This document shows, piece after piece, positions 1-6,682 of a DNA stretch of 43,286 nt. Below the pieces are notes generated by a model. The model ran no database searches. It had not been told where the DNA came from and saw only the letters and a program-made list of their open reading frames with translations. The first letter of the stretch is position 1. Every line of letters starts with the position of its first letter. Both the position numbers and the translations under genes were made by a program. Source of the DNA: Arthrobacter sp. B2a2-09 (lineage in GTDB: Bacteria > Actinomycetota > Actinomycetes > Actinomycetales > Micrococcaceae); the NCBI RefSeq assembly GCF_027587375.1, contig NZ_JAMXIC010000033.1, positions 1-43,286 of the forward strand, in the 5' to 3' direction.

Positions 1-199
1 CCAGCATGCTCCCTGCCCGCACAACGAGCCGAACCGGATTCAAATCATCAGCCCGGGCACATCGGTGGATCGAGGCTAAGGCGCCCTGCCTTCGAGGGAA
101 CGAGCGTCCACACAAGTCAACGCAGAGAGAAGCATGGGAAGGCCCCTACACCCTCGACGTCTGCACGCCTGGACGCGCCTTAGGAGCCGAGGCTCTGCG
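1..199. other. Left-edge stretch without a recognisable gene
   Basis: The first 199 bases contain only short overlapping reading frames without a recognisable domain or a good ribosome binding site. No tRNA, terminator or partial flanking gene could be identified. It lies downstream of the leftward VOC gene. Confidence 0.5.
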
Positions 200-937
200 T
201 TAGCCCGGGGTGAGGACGCAGAATTCGTTGCCTTCGGTGTCGGCGAGGCATACCCATGGCACATCACCCTGCCCAACGTCGGCGTCCGTGGCGCCCAGGG
301 ACCGCAGCCGGGCCACCTCGGCTGCTTGATCATCGGCGCGGTACGGCCTCAGGTCGAGATGGACACGGCCGGACACGGCATCCGCGGCGGGTGTCCGGAC
401 GAACTCCAGGTACGGCCCGACATCCTTGGCTGAACGCAGCCTCGCAAAATCGTCGCTCACCTCGTGCAGGGTCCAGTCCATCGCCCCGTTCCAGAACCGG
501 ACCATGGCCCGCGGATCCGTACAGCTGACCACCACCGCGGCGATGGGCCCGGTGTCCTGGTAGATCGATCGAGGTTCCAGTACGCAGAACAGATTGCCCT
601 CCGGATCGGCCAGGACCGTCCACGGCACATCGCCCTGGCCAATGTCCGCGGGCGTCGCGCCGAGCTTCAACAGGCGCGCCACCAGCTCCGCCTGATGGGC
701 CGTCGAGGCGGTGGCGAGATCGAGATGCGCGCGGTACCTCACCGTCTCGGGGTCCGGGACGGTGACGACATCGACGCACACAGCCGCGGGATCCGGCCCG
801 ACGAAGCCCACGGGTTCAACATTGCTCACACCGGGTCCCTCACTGGAAACATCCCAGCCGAGCGCCTCCGCCCAAAACCGGCCGAGCGCCGAATCATCCC
901 GTGCCTTGAAATTCACCTGAACAAGTCGCAGTGCCAT
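200..937 (-). CDS. Two-domain VOC (glyoxalase/bleomycin-resistance fold) protein
   Basis: A 245-residue protein made of two tandem VOC-fold halves, about residues 1-118 and 125-245. Each half has the usual VOC pattern (VQVNFKARD..RFWAEALGW, then VVSCTDPRAMVRFWNGAMDW) and each ends in a similar GDVPW...LAD.EGN.FCVL block. The duplication is typical of small-molecule dioxygenase-like, lyase or antibiotic-binding VOC proteins; the substrate cannot be read from sequence. The frame is open further upstream, but the start at 937 (ATG directly after GGGAGGT) places the first beta strand at the N-terminus; a start at 1057 would overlap the divergent IclR gene. A link to the betaine genes is not evident beyond proximity. 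Confidence 0.8.
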   Translation of the reverse strand: MALRLVQVNFKARDDSALGRFWAEALGWDVSSEGPGVSNVEPVGFVGPDPAAVCVDVVTVPDPETVRYRAHLDLATASTAHQAELVARLLKLGATPADIGQGDVPWTVLADPEGNLFCVLEPRSIYQDTGPIAAVVVSCTDPRAMVRFWNGAMDWTLHEVSDDFARLRSAKDVGPYLEFVRTPAADAVSGRVHLDLRPYRADDQAAEVARLRSLGATDADVGQGDVPWVCLADTEGNEFCVLTPG

Positions 938-1014
938 ACCTCCCGATCCTATAAGCAGGTAAGGCCCGAGAGACAGCAGCGTCGCAAGACACGCAGCCAG
1001 GAGAGGCCGCTCAT

Positions 1015-1866
1015 TTGACCGCGTTTGAGACGATGAACCACATGGACGCTGACGCAAGCACTGCCAACGACCCCGATACCGATCCCGCCGCCGGGCAGCA
1101 CGCAGGTGTGCAGTCCGTGGACCGGGCCATCACCGTGCTCGAAATCATCGCCCGCAACGGCGATGCCGGCGTGAGTGAGATCGCGGAGGAAATGGGCGTC
1201 CACAAGTCAACGGCGTCGCGACTGCTAAGCGCCCTGGACGCCCGCGGCATGGTGCAGCAGAACCACGAGCGCGGAAAATACCAACTCGGTTTCAACATCC
1301 TGCGCTTGGCTAGTGCCATCCCGGCCCGCCTCAGTCTGGTGAGGGAAGCCCGGGAAGACCTCGAAGCACTGGCGGAGAAGTTCGCGGAGACCGCCAACCT
1401 AGCCGTGCTGCGATCAAACTTCGCAGTCAACGTGGACCAGGCCATCGGCCCCAACACGCTCGGTACGCAGGACTGGATCGGCGGCCTCACCCCGCTCCAC
1501 GCCACATCCAGCGGCAAGGTCATGCTTGCCGCCCTGCCGCCCGCCACGCGCGACCGCGTTCTTAGGGAAGCCGGCCAGGCGCAATACACGCCACACACCA
1601 TCACCGGCCGCGACGAGCTGGAGCAGCAAATGCCGATCATTGCGGAGGCGGGGTACGCCGCCACGTATGAAGAACTCGAACGCGGACTCAACGCCGTCGC
1701 CGTTCCGATCCGCAACCACAGCGGCACTGTGATCGGAGCCATTAGCCTTTCCGGCCCGGCCTTCCGTTTCGAGCCGGAAAAAATACCCGGCCTGCTCGAT
1801 GCGCTCAAGCAGGCCGGGTATTCAATCAGCGTCAAGATGGGTTACACCGCGGCCAGCGGCGCCTAG
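1015..1866 (+). CDS. IclR-family transcriptional regulator (candidate regulator of the betaine genes)
   Basis: A 283-residue IclR-type repressor/activator. After a short disordered leader, a winged helix-turn-helix lies at about residues 37-100 (VQSVDRAITVLEII..., then MGVHKSTASRLLSAL), followed by the IclR effector-binding domain. The TTG start at 1015 has AGGAG about 11 bases upstream; an ATG at 1033 is the alternative. It lies at the left end of the choline/betaine cluster and converges on the MBL-hydrolase gene with a gap of only 29 bases. IclR proteins often control adjacent catabolic genes, so it is the natural candidate to act on the divergent promoter near 6.1 kb; this is inference. 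Confidence 0.88.
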   Translation: MTAFETMNHMDADASTANDPDTDPAAGQHAGVQSVDRAITVLEIIARNGDAGVSEIAEEMGVHKSTASRLLSALDARGMVQQNHERGKYQLGFNILRLASAIPARLSLVREAREDLEALAEKFAETANLAVLRSNFAVNVDQAIGPNTLGTQDWIGGLTPLHATSSGKVMLAALPPATRDRVLREAGQAQYTPHTITGRDELEQQMPIIAEAGYAATYEELERGLNAVAVPIRNHSGTVIGAISLSGPAFRFEPEKIPGLLDALKQAGYSISVKMGYTAASGA

Positions 1867-1895
1867 AGACCGTCAACCTGGCGATCCCGCACTGC

Positions 1896-2504
1896 CTAAG
1901 CGAGGTTTTCCTCCTCGGCTTTGATGGTGGTGTCCCCGCCATGACCGGTCCGGACCACGGTTTCCGCCGGAAGCGTCAGAAGGCGTTCCCGGATCGACGC
2001 CAGGATGGTTGGGTGGTCGCTGAACGACCTGCCCGTCGCGCCCGGACCGCCATTGAAGAGGGTGTCGCCCGTGAACACCGTCCCTTCACTTTCCAGGTAG
2101 AAGCAGGTGGAACCCGGCGAGTGGCCCGGCGTGTGGATGGCCTCCAAGGCCGTGCCCGCCACTTCGAAGATGTCGCCGTCTGCAATGTGACGGTCCGGCC
2201 GCGCGTCCGGATACACCTGCTCCCACAAAACCAAGTCTGCGGGGTGCAGGTGGATCGGCGCGTTCACGGCCTTCGCCACTTCGAGCGCTGCTCCGATGTG
2301 GTCGTTGTGCGCATGGGTGAGCAGGATGGCTCGAACCTTCCGCCCGCGGACCTGGTCGATGATCGCCGTTGCATCGTGCGGCGAATCGATGATCACGCAT
2401 TCGTCGTCGTTGCCGACAATCCAGACATTATTGTCCACGTCCCACGTGCCGCCGTCGAGCGAAAACGTGCCCGAGGTGACGAGGTTTTGGATGGTGACGC
2501 TCAT
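1896..2504 (-). CDS. MBL-fold metallo-hydrolase paired with the mycothiol formaldehyde dehydrogenase
   Basis: A 202-residue metallo-beta-lactamase-fold hydrolase of the glyoxalase II type. The metal ligands are visible: H64-A-H66-N-D68-H69, H128, D147 and H188. Its start overlaps the stop of the upstream dehydrogenase by four bases (ATGA), which implies translational coupling. The dehydrogenase would make S-formylmycothiol, so a thioesterase that releases formate and mycothiol is the obvious role, in analogy to S-formylglutathione hydrolase, which belongs to a different fold. That activity is inferred from context; generic hydroxyacyl-thiol hydrolysis is the alternative. It is the last gene of the leftward operon. 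Confidence 0.85.
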   Translation of the reverse strand: MSVTIQNLVTSGTFSLDGGTWDVDNNVWIVGNDDECVIIDSPHDATAIIDQVRGRKVRAILLTHAHNDHIGAALEVAKAVNAPIHLHPADLVLWEQVYPDARPDRHIADGDIFEVAGTALEAIHTPGHSPGSTCFYLESEGTVFTGDTLFNGGPGATGRSFSDHPTILASIRERLLTLPAETVVRTGHGGDTTIKAEEENLA

Positions 2505-3589
2505 GCGATTTCCACGACCGAACGGAGCACTTTGCCCTCGTGCATCTTGGCGAAGGCTTCTTCCACCTGGTCGATGGTTATCCGTTCAGACACGAACGCG
2601 TCCAGGTCCAGGTTGCCTTGCTTGTAGTGCTGGACCAGCATCGGGAAGTCGCGGGAAGGCAGGCAGTCCCCGTACCAGGAGGACTTCAGCGAACCGCCAC
2701 GGCCGAAGACGTCAAGCAGGGGCAGCTCGAGCTTCATATCCGGCGTCGGGACGCCCACCAGCACGACGCGGCCGGCGAGGTCGCGCGCGTAGAAGGCCTG
2801 TTTGTAGGTCTCCGGGCGTCCGACGGCGTCGATCACCACATCGGTACCGTTGCCTCCGGTCAGTGCCCGGATCGCCTCGACGGGGTCTTCCTGGCTGGAA
2901 TTGACACCGTGCGTGGCTCCAAGGGACTTGGCCATCTCGATCTTGTTGGCGTCGATGTCCACGGCGATGATCGTGGTGGCGCCGGCGAGCTTTGCCCCGG
3001 CAATGGCAGCGATGCCGACGCCGCCACAACCGATGACGGCCACGGACTCGCCCCGCTTGACCTCACCGGTGTTGATGGCGGCACCGATGCCTGCCATCAC
3101 ACCACAGCCGAGCAGCCCGACGGCGGCGGGATCGACGTCGTCGTCCACTTTGGTGCATTGCCCGGCCGCCACGAGGGTCTTCTCGGCGAAGGCACCGATC
3201 CCCAGGGCCGGAGTAAGTTCCGTGCCGTCCTCAAGCGTCATCTTCTGGGTGGCATTGTGCGTGTTGAAGCAGTACTGCGGCTGGCCCTTGGCGCACGCCC
3301 GGCAGTGGCCGCAGACTGCACGCCAGTTCAGGATGACCCGGTCCCCCGGCGCCACATCGGTGACGTCCGGGCCGACGGCGCTGACCACACCGGTGGCCTC
3401 GTGGCCGAGCAGGATGGGGAAATCATCGGTGATGCCTCCCTGCTTGTAGTGCAGGTCGGTGTGGCAGACGCCGCAAGTGAGGATGTCCACCAGCGCCTCG
3501 CCCGGACCGGGGTCCGGCACCAGGATGGTCTCCACTGAGACCGGGGCGTTCTTCTCCTTGGCGATGACTGCCTTTACTTTGTGAACCAT
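2501..3589 (-). CDS. mscR: S-(hydroxymethyl)mycothiol dehydrogenase (mycothiol-dependent formaldehyde dehydrogenase)
   Basis: A 362-residue zinc-dependent medium-chain dehydrogenase. The catalytic zinc site shows C42 (GVCHTD) and H63-E64 (LGHEATG). A structural zinc lobe has C93, C96, C99 and C107. The Rossmann motif VIGCGGVGIAAIAG follows near residue 190. Length and motifs fit the mycothiol-dependent class III-like enzymes that oxidise the formaldehyde-mycothiol adduct with NAD. The start is preceded by AAAAGGAA. It sits directly downstream of the Rieske oxygenase, so it would consume formaldehyde released by betaine demethylation in the cytoplasm. A general alcohol dehydrogenase is the alternative, but the MBL partner and context argue for the mycothiol enzyme. 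Confidence 0.87.
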   Translation of the reverse strand: MVHKVKAVIAKEKNAPVSVETILVPDPGPGEALVDILTCGVCHTDLHYKQGGITDDFPILLGHEATGVVSAVGPDVTDVAPGDRVILNWRAVCGHCRACAKGQPQYCFNTHNATQKMTLEDGTELTPALGIGAFAEKTLVAAGQCTKVDDDVDPAAVGLLGCGVMAGIGAAINTGEVKRGESVAVIGCGGVGIAAIAGAKLAGATTIIAVDIDANKIEMAKSLGATHGVNSSQEDPVEAIRALTGGNGTDVVIDAVGRPETYKQAFYARDLAGRVVLVGVPTPDMKLELPLLDVFGRGGSLKSSWYGDCLPSRDFPMLVQHYKQGNLDLDAFVSERITIDQVEEAFAKMHEGKVLRSVVEIA

Positions 3590-3650
3590 TGGCTTGCGTT
3601 CCTTTTCCTAAGTTCCCGGTAACCCGTTACAACGACTGACATAGCTCCGG

Positions 3651-4787
3651 CTAGCCTTCGGCGGGGACGTCAGCGATCTTGCTGGTGACCCAGCTGTGGA
3701 ACGCCTCAATGTGGTGCTCGCTCGGGACCAGGACGCCGCCCTTGGCGTAGATCTTGGAGCCCATGGCTGGCTGGCAGCGTTCGCAAGCGTCGAAGTCCTG
3801 CTCGTTGACCCGGTGGAAGAGCTCCACCGATGCGCTCACGTCCTTGCCGGATTCCACCACGCTGGGCAGGTACAGCCAATCGCATTCAACGATCGTGTGG
3901 TCAGCGGCCAGCGGGAACATGCGGTGGATGATGACATGGTCGGGAACCAGGTTGACGAAGACATTCGGCTTGATGGTGACTGCATAGTAGCGCCGGTCCT
4001 GGTCATCGCCGACTCCGGGAATGCGATCCAGGCCCTCGGAACCGTCAATCGTGAAGCCCTTGATGTCGTCGCCGAACTCGGCGCCGTGGCCCACAAAATA
4101 CTGTGCCGCCAGACCGTCCGCGAACTCGGGCAGGACTTCGGTGAGTTCGGGGTGGATCGTGGCGCAGTGGTAGCACTCCATGAAGTTCTCGATGATGAGC
4201 TTCCAATTGGCCTTGACGTCGTACTTGATGCGCCGGCCCAGGCTCAGGTTGGCGATGTCATAGTCGTCAACAGCCCGCAGGTCCCCGAGGCGCTCCTCGA
4301 TCGCCCCCATGACGTCTTTCTCGAACGACGGTGGCTCATCTGCGAGGCAGACCCAGACGTAGCCCATGTATTCGCGGACATGGACCTTGACCAGTCCGTA
4401 TTCATTGCGGTCGATATCCGGCATCTTGGTGAGGTTGGGGGCCGCGATGAGCTTTCCCTCAAGATCGTAGGTCCAGGCGTGGTAGGGGCACTGGAACGAG
4501 CGGTTGGCTTCGCCTGATTCCTCCATGCACAGCTTTACTCCGCGGTGCCGGCAGATGTTGTAGAACGCCCGGATTTCCCCCTTGCGGGTGCGGTTGATGA
4601 GTACGCTCTCGCGCCCGATCTGCACCGTTTTGAACGAGCCGGCCTTTTCCAGGTCCGCGGTCCGCACTGCGCAGAACCACATTTGTTCGAAGATGCGCTC
4701 TTGCTCGGCGCGGAATATGTCTTCACTGACATAAGTGTGGCCGGGGAGAGTGGGGATCAGGCTGGGGGAAACAACTTCAGTGGTCAT
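3651..4787 (-). CDS. Rieske non-haem iron oxygenase alpha subunit, probable glycine betaine monooxygenase
   Basis: A 378-residue ring-hydroxylating-type oxygenase. The N-terminal Rieske [2Fe-2S] centre has C79, H81, C100 and H103. The C-terminal catalytic domain shows the mononuclear iron ligands H207 and H212 (ECYHCATIHPE) and a likely D333 (DFDACE). Family relatives demethylate quaternary amines (GbcA for glycine betaine, stachydrine and carnitine enzymes). Genes for making betaine and for oxidising dimethylglycine lie in the same cluster, so betaine to dimethylglycine plus formaldehyde is the best assignment. Its reductase is the next gene upstream and a separate Rieske ferredoxin lies across the divergent promoter. 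AGGAG precedes the start. Confidence 0.85.
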   Translation of the reverse strand: MTTEVVSPSLIPTLPGHTYVSEDIFRAEQERIFEQMWFCAVRTADLEKAGSFKTVQIGRESVLINRTRKGEIRAFYNICRHRGVKLCMEESGEANRSFQCPYHAWTYDLEGKLIAAPNLTKMPDIDRNEYGLVKVHVREYMGYVWVCLADEPPSFEKDVMGAIEERLGDLRAVDDYDIANLSLGRRIKYDVKANWKLIIENFMECYHCATIHPELTEVLPEFADGLAAQYFVGHGAEFGDDIKGFTIDGSEGLDRIPGVGDDQDRRYYAVTIKPNVFVNLVPDHVIIHRMFPLAADHTIVECDWLYLPSVVESGKDVSASVELFHRVNEQDFDACERCQPAMGSKIYAKGGVLVPSEHHIEAFHSWVTSKIADVPAEG

Positions 4788-4832
4788 GCTGACTCCTATT
4801 CAGTGATGAATGCGGTTGAGGCTTGGGAATGT

Positions 4833-6038
4833 TTACGGGGTTGCCAGGACAGGCTGCGCATTGCGGGCATTGTGTGAGTTGAGTTGCCGGCGCCAACGGG
4901 TGAAGAGACGCGGCTGGTTCACCCCGAGGACGCCCACGGGCTCCTCGCCGCGGTAGTACACGGCGAGGAAGCTGTGGCTCTCGAGCTGTCCCGCTTCGAT
5001 CTCAACGCGCTCTGCGTCCCGGGCATGGCCGGCAAACTGAAGCTTCACTCCGTACTGGTCTGACCAGAAGTACGGCAAGTTGAGAGGTTGGGGTGCAGCC
5101 GAGCGATCCAGGAGTCCGGCGACGGCAAGGGCTGCGCGTTCCTGCGCGCCGCTCCAATGCTCCACGCGGTGGTGCCGCCCGCTGCGTTCGTCGAACCAAG
5201 CCGCACAGTCTCCCACGGCAACCACGCCGGGGACGTTCGTCCGGCCCATCGAATCGCATGTGACGCCGTCGTCGATCTCCAGGCCCGAACCGGCCAGCCA
5301 CCCGACGTTGGGGACTGCACCGATTCCGAGGAGTACGACGTCGGCGGAACGGTACTGTCCGTCGCTGAGACGAACTCCGGTCACATTTCCTTCGTAGCTG
5401 TAATACGAGTCGATTCCGGTGTCACAAATCAGCTCCACGCCGTTGGTCCCGTGGAGGGTGGCCATGACGGCAGCCATCTCCGCGCCCAGTGGAGCGCTAA
5501 GCGGTACTTCGCTCTTGCAGATGATGGTGACGTCCATTCCCAGGTCCTTGGCAGTTGATGCCACCTCCGCACCGATGAAGCCAGCGCCGACCACTAACAG
5601 TCGGCTGCCCGCAACAAGCTCCGGAGCCAGGTCCTGGGCGTCTTCGAGGGTCCGCAGCGTAAAAACATTGGACAGGCCGGCAAGTTCGGGCAGTGTTCGG
5701 GCCGAGGCCCCCGTGGCAATCACGACGCCGTCAGCCACCACAGTGCGCCCGTCACCGAGGGTGATGGTCCTGGTGGCGGCGTCAAAGCTCTGCGCAGGCG
5801 AGCCCAGCAGCCATTCGGCCTGGAGCGGGTCCTCCGAACCCGCCTCTTCCGTTTCCAGCATCAAATGGTTGACACCGATTCTTCCTGCCAGGAATTCCTT
5901 GGACAGGGGCGGGCGGTCATACGGCCGCTGCTGTTCATCGCCAATGATGAGCAGCCGGCCGCTAAAGCCCTGCGCCCGGGCAGCGCGGGCGGCGGAAAGA
6001 CCCCCCAATGATGCCCCCACGATCGCCAATGTCTCCAT
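4833..6038 (-). CDS. FAD/NAD(P)-dependent ferredoxin reductase of the Rieske oxygenase system
   Basis: A 401-residue flavoprotein of the BphA4/putidaredoxin-reductase type. It has an N-terminal FAD motif (IVGASLGGLSA), an internal NAD-binding motif (LLVVGAGFIGAEVAS), the FAD-contacting VVAVGDCA segment and the usual C-terminal reductase domain. The frame is open to 6065, but the ATG at 6038 has an excellent AGGAGG seven bases upstream and puts the Rossmann strand at the N-terminus. It is the first gene of the leftward operon, 45 bases before the oxygenase, and presumably passes electrons from NAD(P)H to the Rieske ferredoxin. Pseudomonas GbcB is a different, flavin plus plant-type ferredoxin reductase. 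Confidence 0.87.
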   Translation of the reverse strand: METLAIVGASLGGLSAARAARAQGFSGRLLIIGDEQQRPYDRPPLSKEFLAGRIGVNHLMLETEEAGSEDPLQAEWLLGSPAQSFDAATRTITLGDGRTVVADGVVIATGASARTLPELAGLSNVFTLRTLEDAQDLAPELVAGSRLLVVGAGFIGAEVASTAKDLGMDVTIICKSEVPLSAPLGAEMAAVMATLHGTNGVELICDTGIDSYYSYEGNVTGVRLSDGQYRSADVVLLGIGAVPNVGWLAGSGLEIDDGVTCDSMGRTNVPGVVAVGDCAAWFDERSGRHHRVEHWSGAQERAALAVAGLLDRSAAPQPLNLPYFWSDQYGVKLQFAGHARDAERVEIEAGQLESHSFLAVYYRGEEPVGVLGVNQPRLFTRWRRQLNSHNARNAQPVLATP

Positions 6039-6071
6039 GGCTTCCTCCTCGCCGAGCCGTTCCAAAATTCA

Positions 6072-6104
6072 TTGCGCATTACGCAACAAACTTCATTATG
6101 CGAA
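6072..6104. promoter_or_regulatory. Candidate IclR-type operator pair in the divergent promoter region
   Basis: Two dyads lie about 19 bases apart, centre to centre, just upstream of the reductase start. One is TTGCG-N5-CGCAA at 6072-6086 (perfect arms). The other is TTC-N7-GAA at 6092-6104. A further half-site GTTGCG lies at 6192-6197. Paired sites of this size in the 232-base gap between the two betaine operons suggest binding by a regulator such as the IclR protein encoded at 1015. No experimental support is available. Confidence 0.42.
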
Positions 6105-6161
6105 ACAGCGTGACGGACTTCACAACGCGTGTCAAGGAATCGGAGAGGAAAATTCGACCCC

Positions 6162-6190
6162 TTGACAAGCTGGTGTGAGGTCAATCACTC
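6162..6190 (+). promoter_or_regulatory. Possible sigma-70-type promoter for the rightward betaine operon
   Basis: A perfect -35 hexamer TTGACA lies at 6162-6167. A poor -10 (TCACTC or ATCACT) follows at 16-17 bases. It is about 100 bases before the Rieske ferredoxin start. The weak -10 suggests dependence on an activator, or that this is not the true promoter. Confidence 0.35.
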
Positions 6191-6270
6191 TGTTGCGTAT
6201 TGTGATCAGCGTTGATCATGAGACAACCGCCCCACAGGTTTTGACCAACCCGGTGAAAGAGGTTCTTGAG

Positions 6271-6621
6271 ATGCACAGTGCTTGCCCGCTCAGCTCGTTG
6301 GCCCCGGGGGACGCGATTCGTCTTGAGACGTCCCCACCCATTGCGGTATTTCACACCGAAGAGGGCGAACTCTTCGCCCTCGACGACACCTGCACGCACC
6401 AAGACGCTTCCCTCGCCGACGGCTGGGTAGAGGACTGCTGGGTTGAGTGCCCGCTCCATGCTTCCAAGTTCAACCTGCGCACAGGGGCCGCCGATGCGCC
6501 TCCCGCCAAACTGCCTATCAGGGTCCACGAAGTCCTTGTGGTCGATGGCCAGATCATGGTCAAGGAATCCGAAGACGCCCCCAACCTGCCGCCGGGGCTG
6601 ACCGTCGACGGCCACGTCTAG
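6271..6621 (+). CDS. Rieske-type [2Fe-2S] ferredoxin, electron carrier of the oxygenase
   Basis: A 116-residue soluble Rieske ferredoxin. Cluster ligands are C41 and H43 (CTHQDASL) and C60 and H63 (CPLHASKF), with the pattern of BphA3/CarAc-like ferredoxins. The frame is open upstream to 6175, but the ATG at 6271 has AAAGAGG eight bases before it and places the fold correctly. It is the first gene of the rightward operon, followed by dimethylglycine oxidase, while its expected partners (reductase and oxygenase) lie on the opposite strand across the divergent promoter. It probably carries electrons from the reductase to the betaine oxygenase. Confidence 0.87.
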   Translation: MHSACPLSSLAPGDAIRLETSPPIAVFHTEEGELFALDDTCTHQDASLADGWVEDCWVECPLHASKFNLRTGAADAPPAKLPIRVHEVLVVDGQIMVKESEDAPNLPPGLTVDGHV

Positions 6622-6682
6622 GTTCCAGCCACCTTCCGGCGAGCCCCAAACTTCCACACCACTTACTTCAGGAGCAACACGC

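Noticed and set aside
3..203. Short rightward frame at the left edge as a gene or tRNA remnant
   Set aside because: No ribosome binding site or domain, and no cloverleaf could be drawn around the GATTCAAATC stretch near 37-46.
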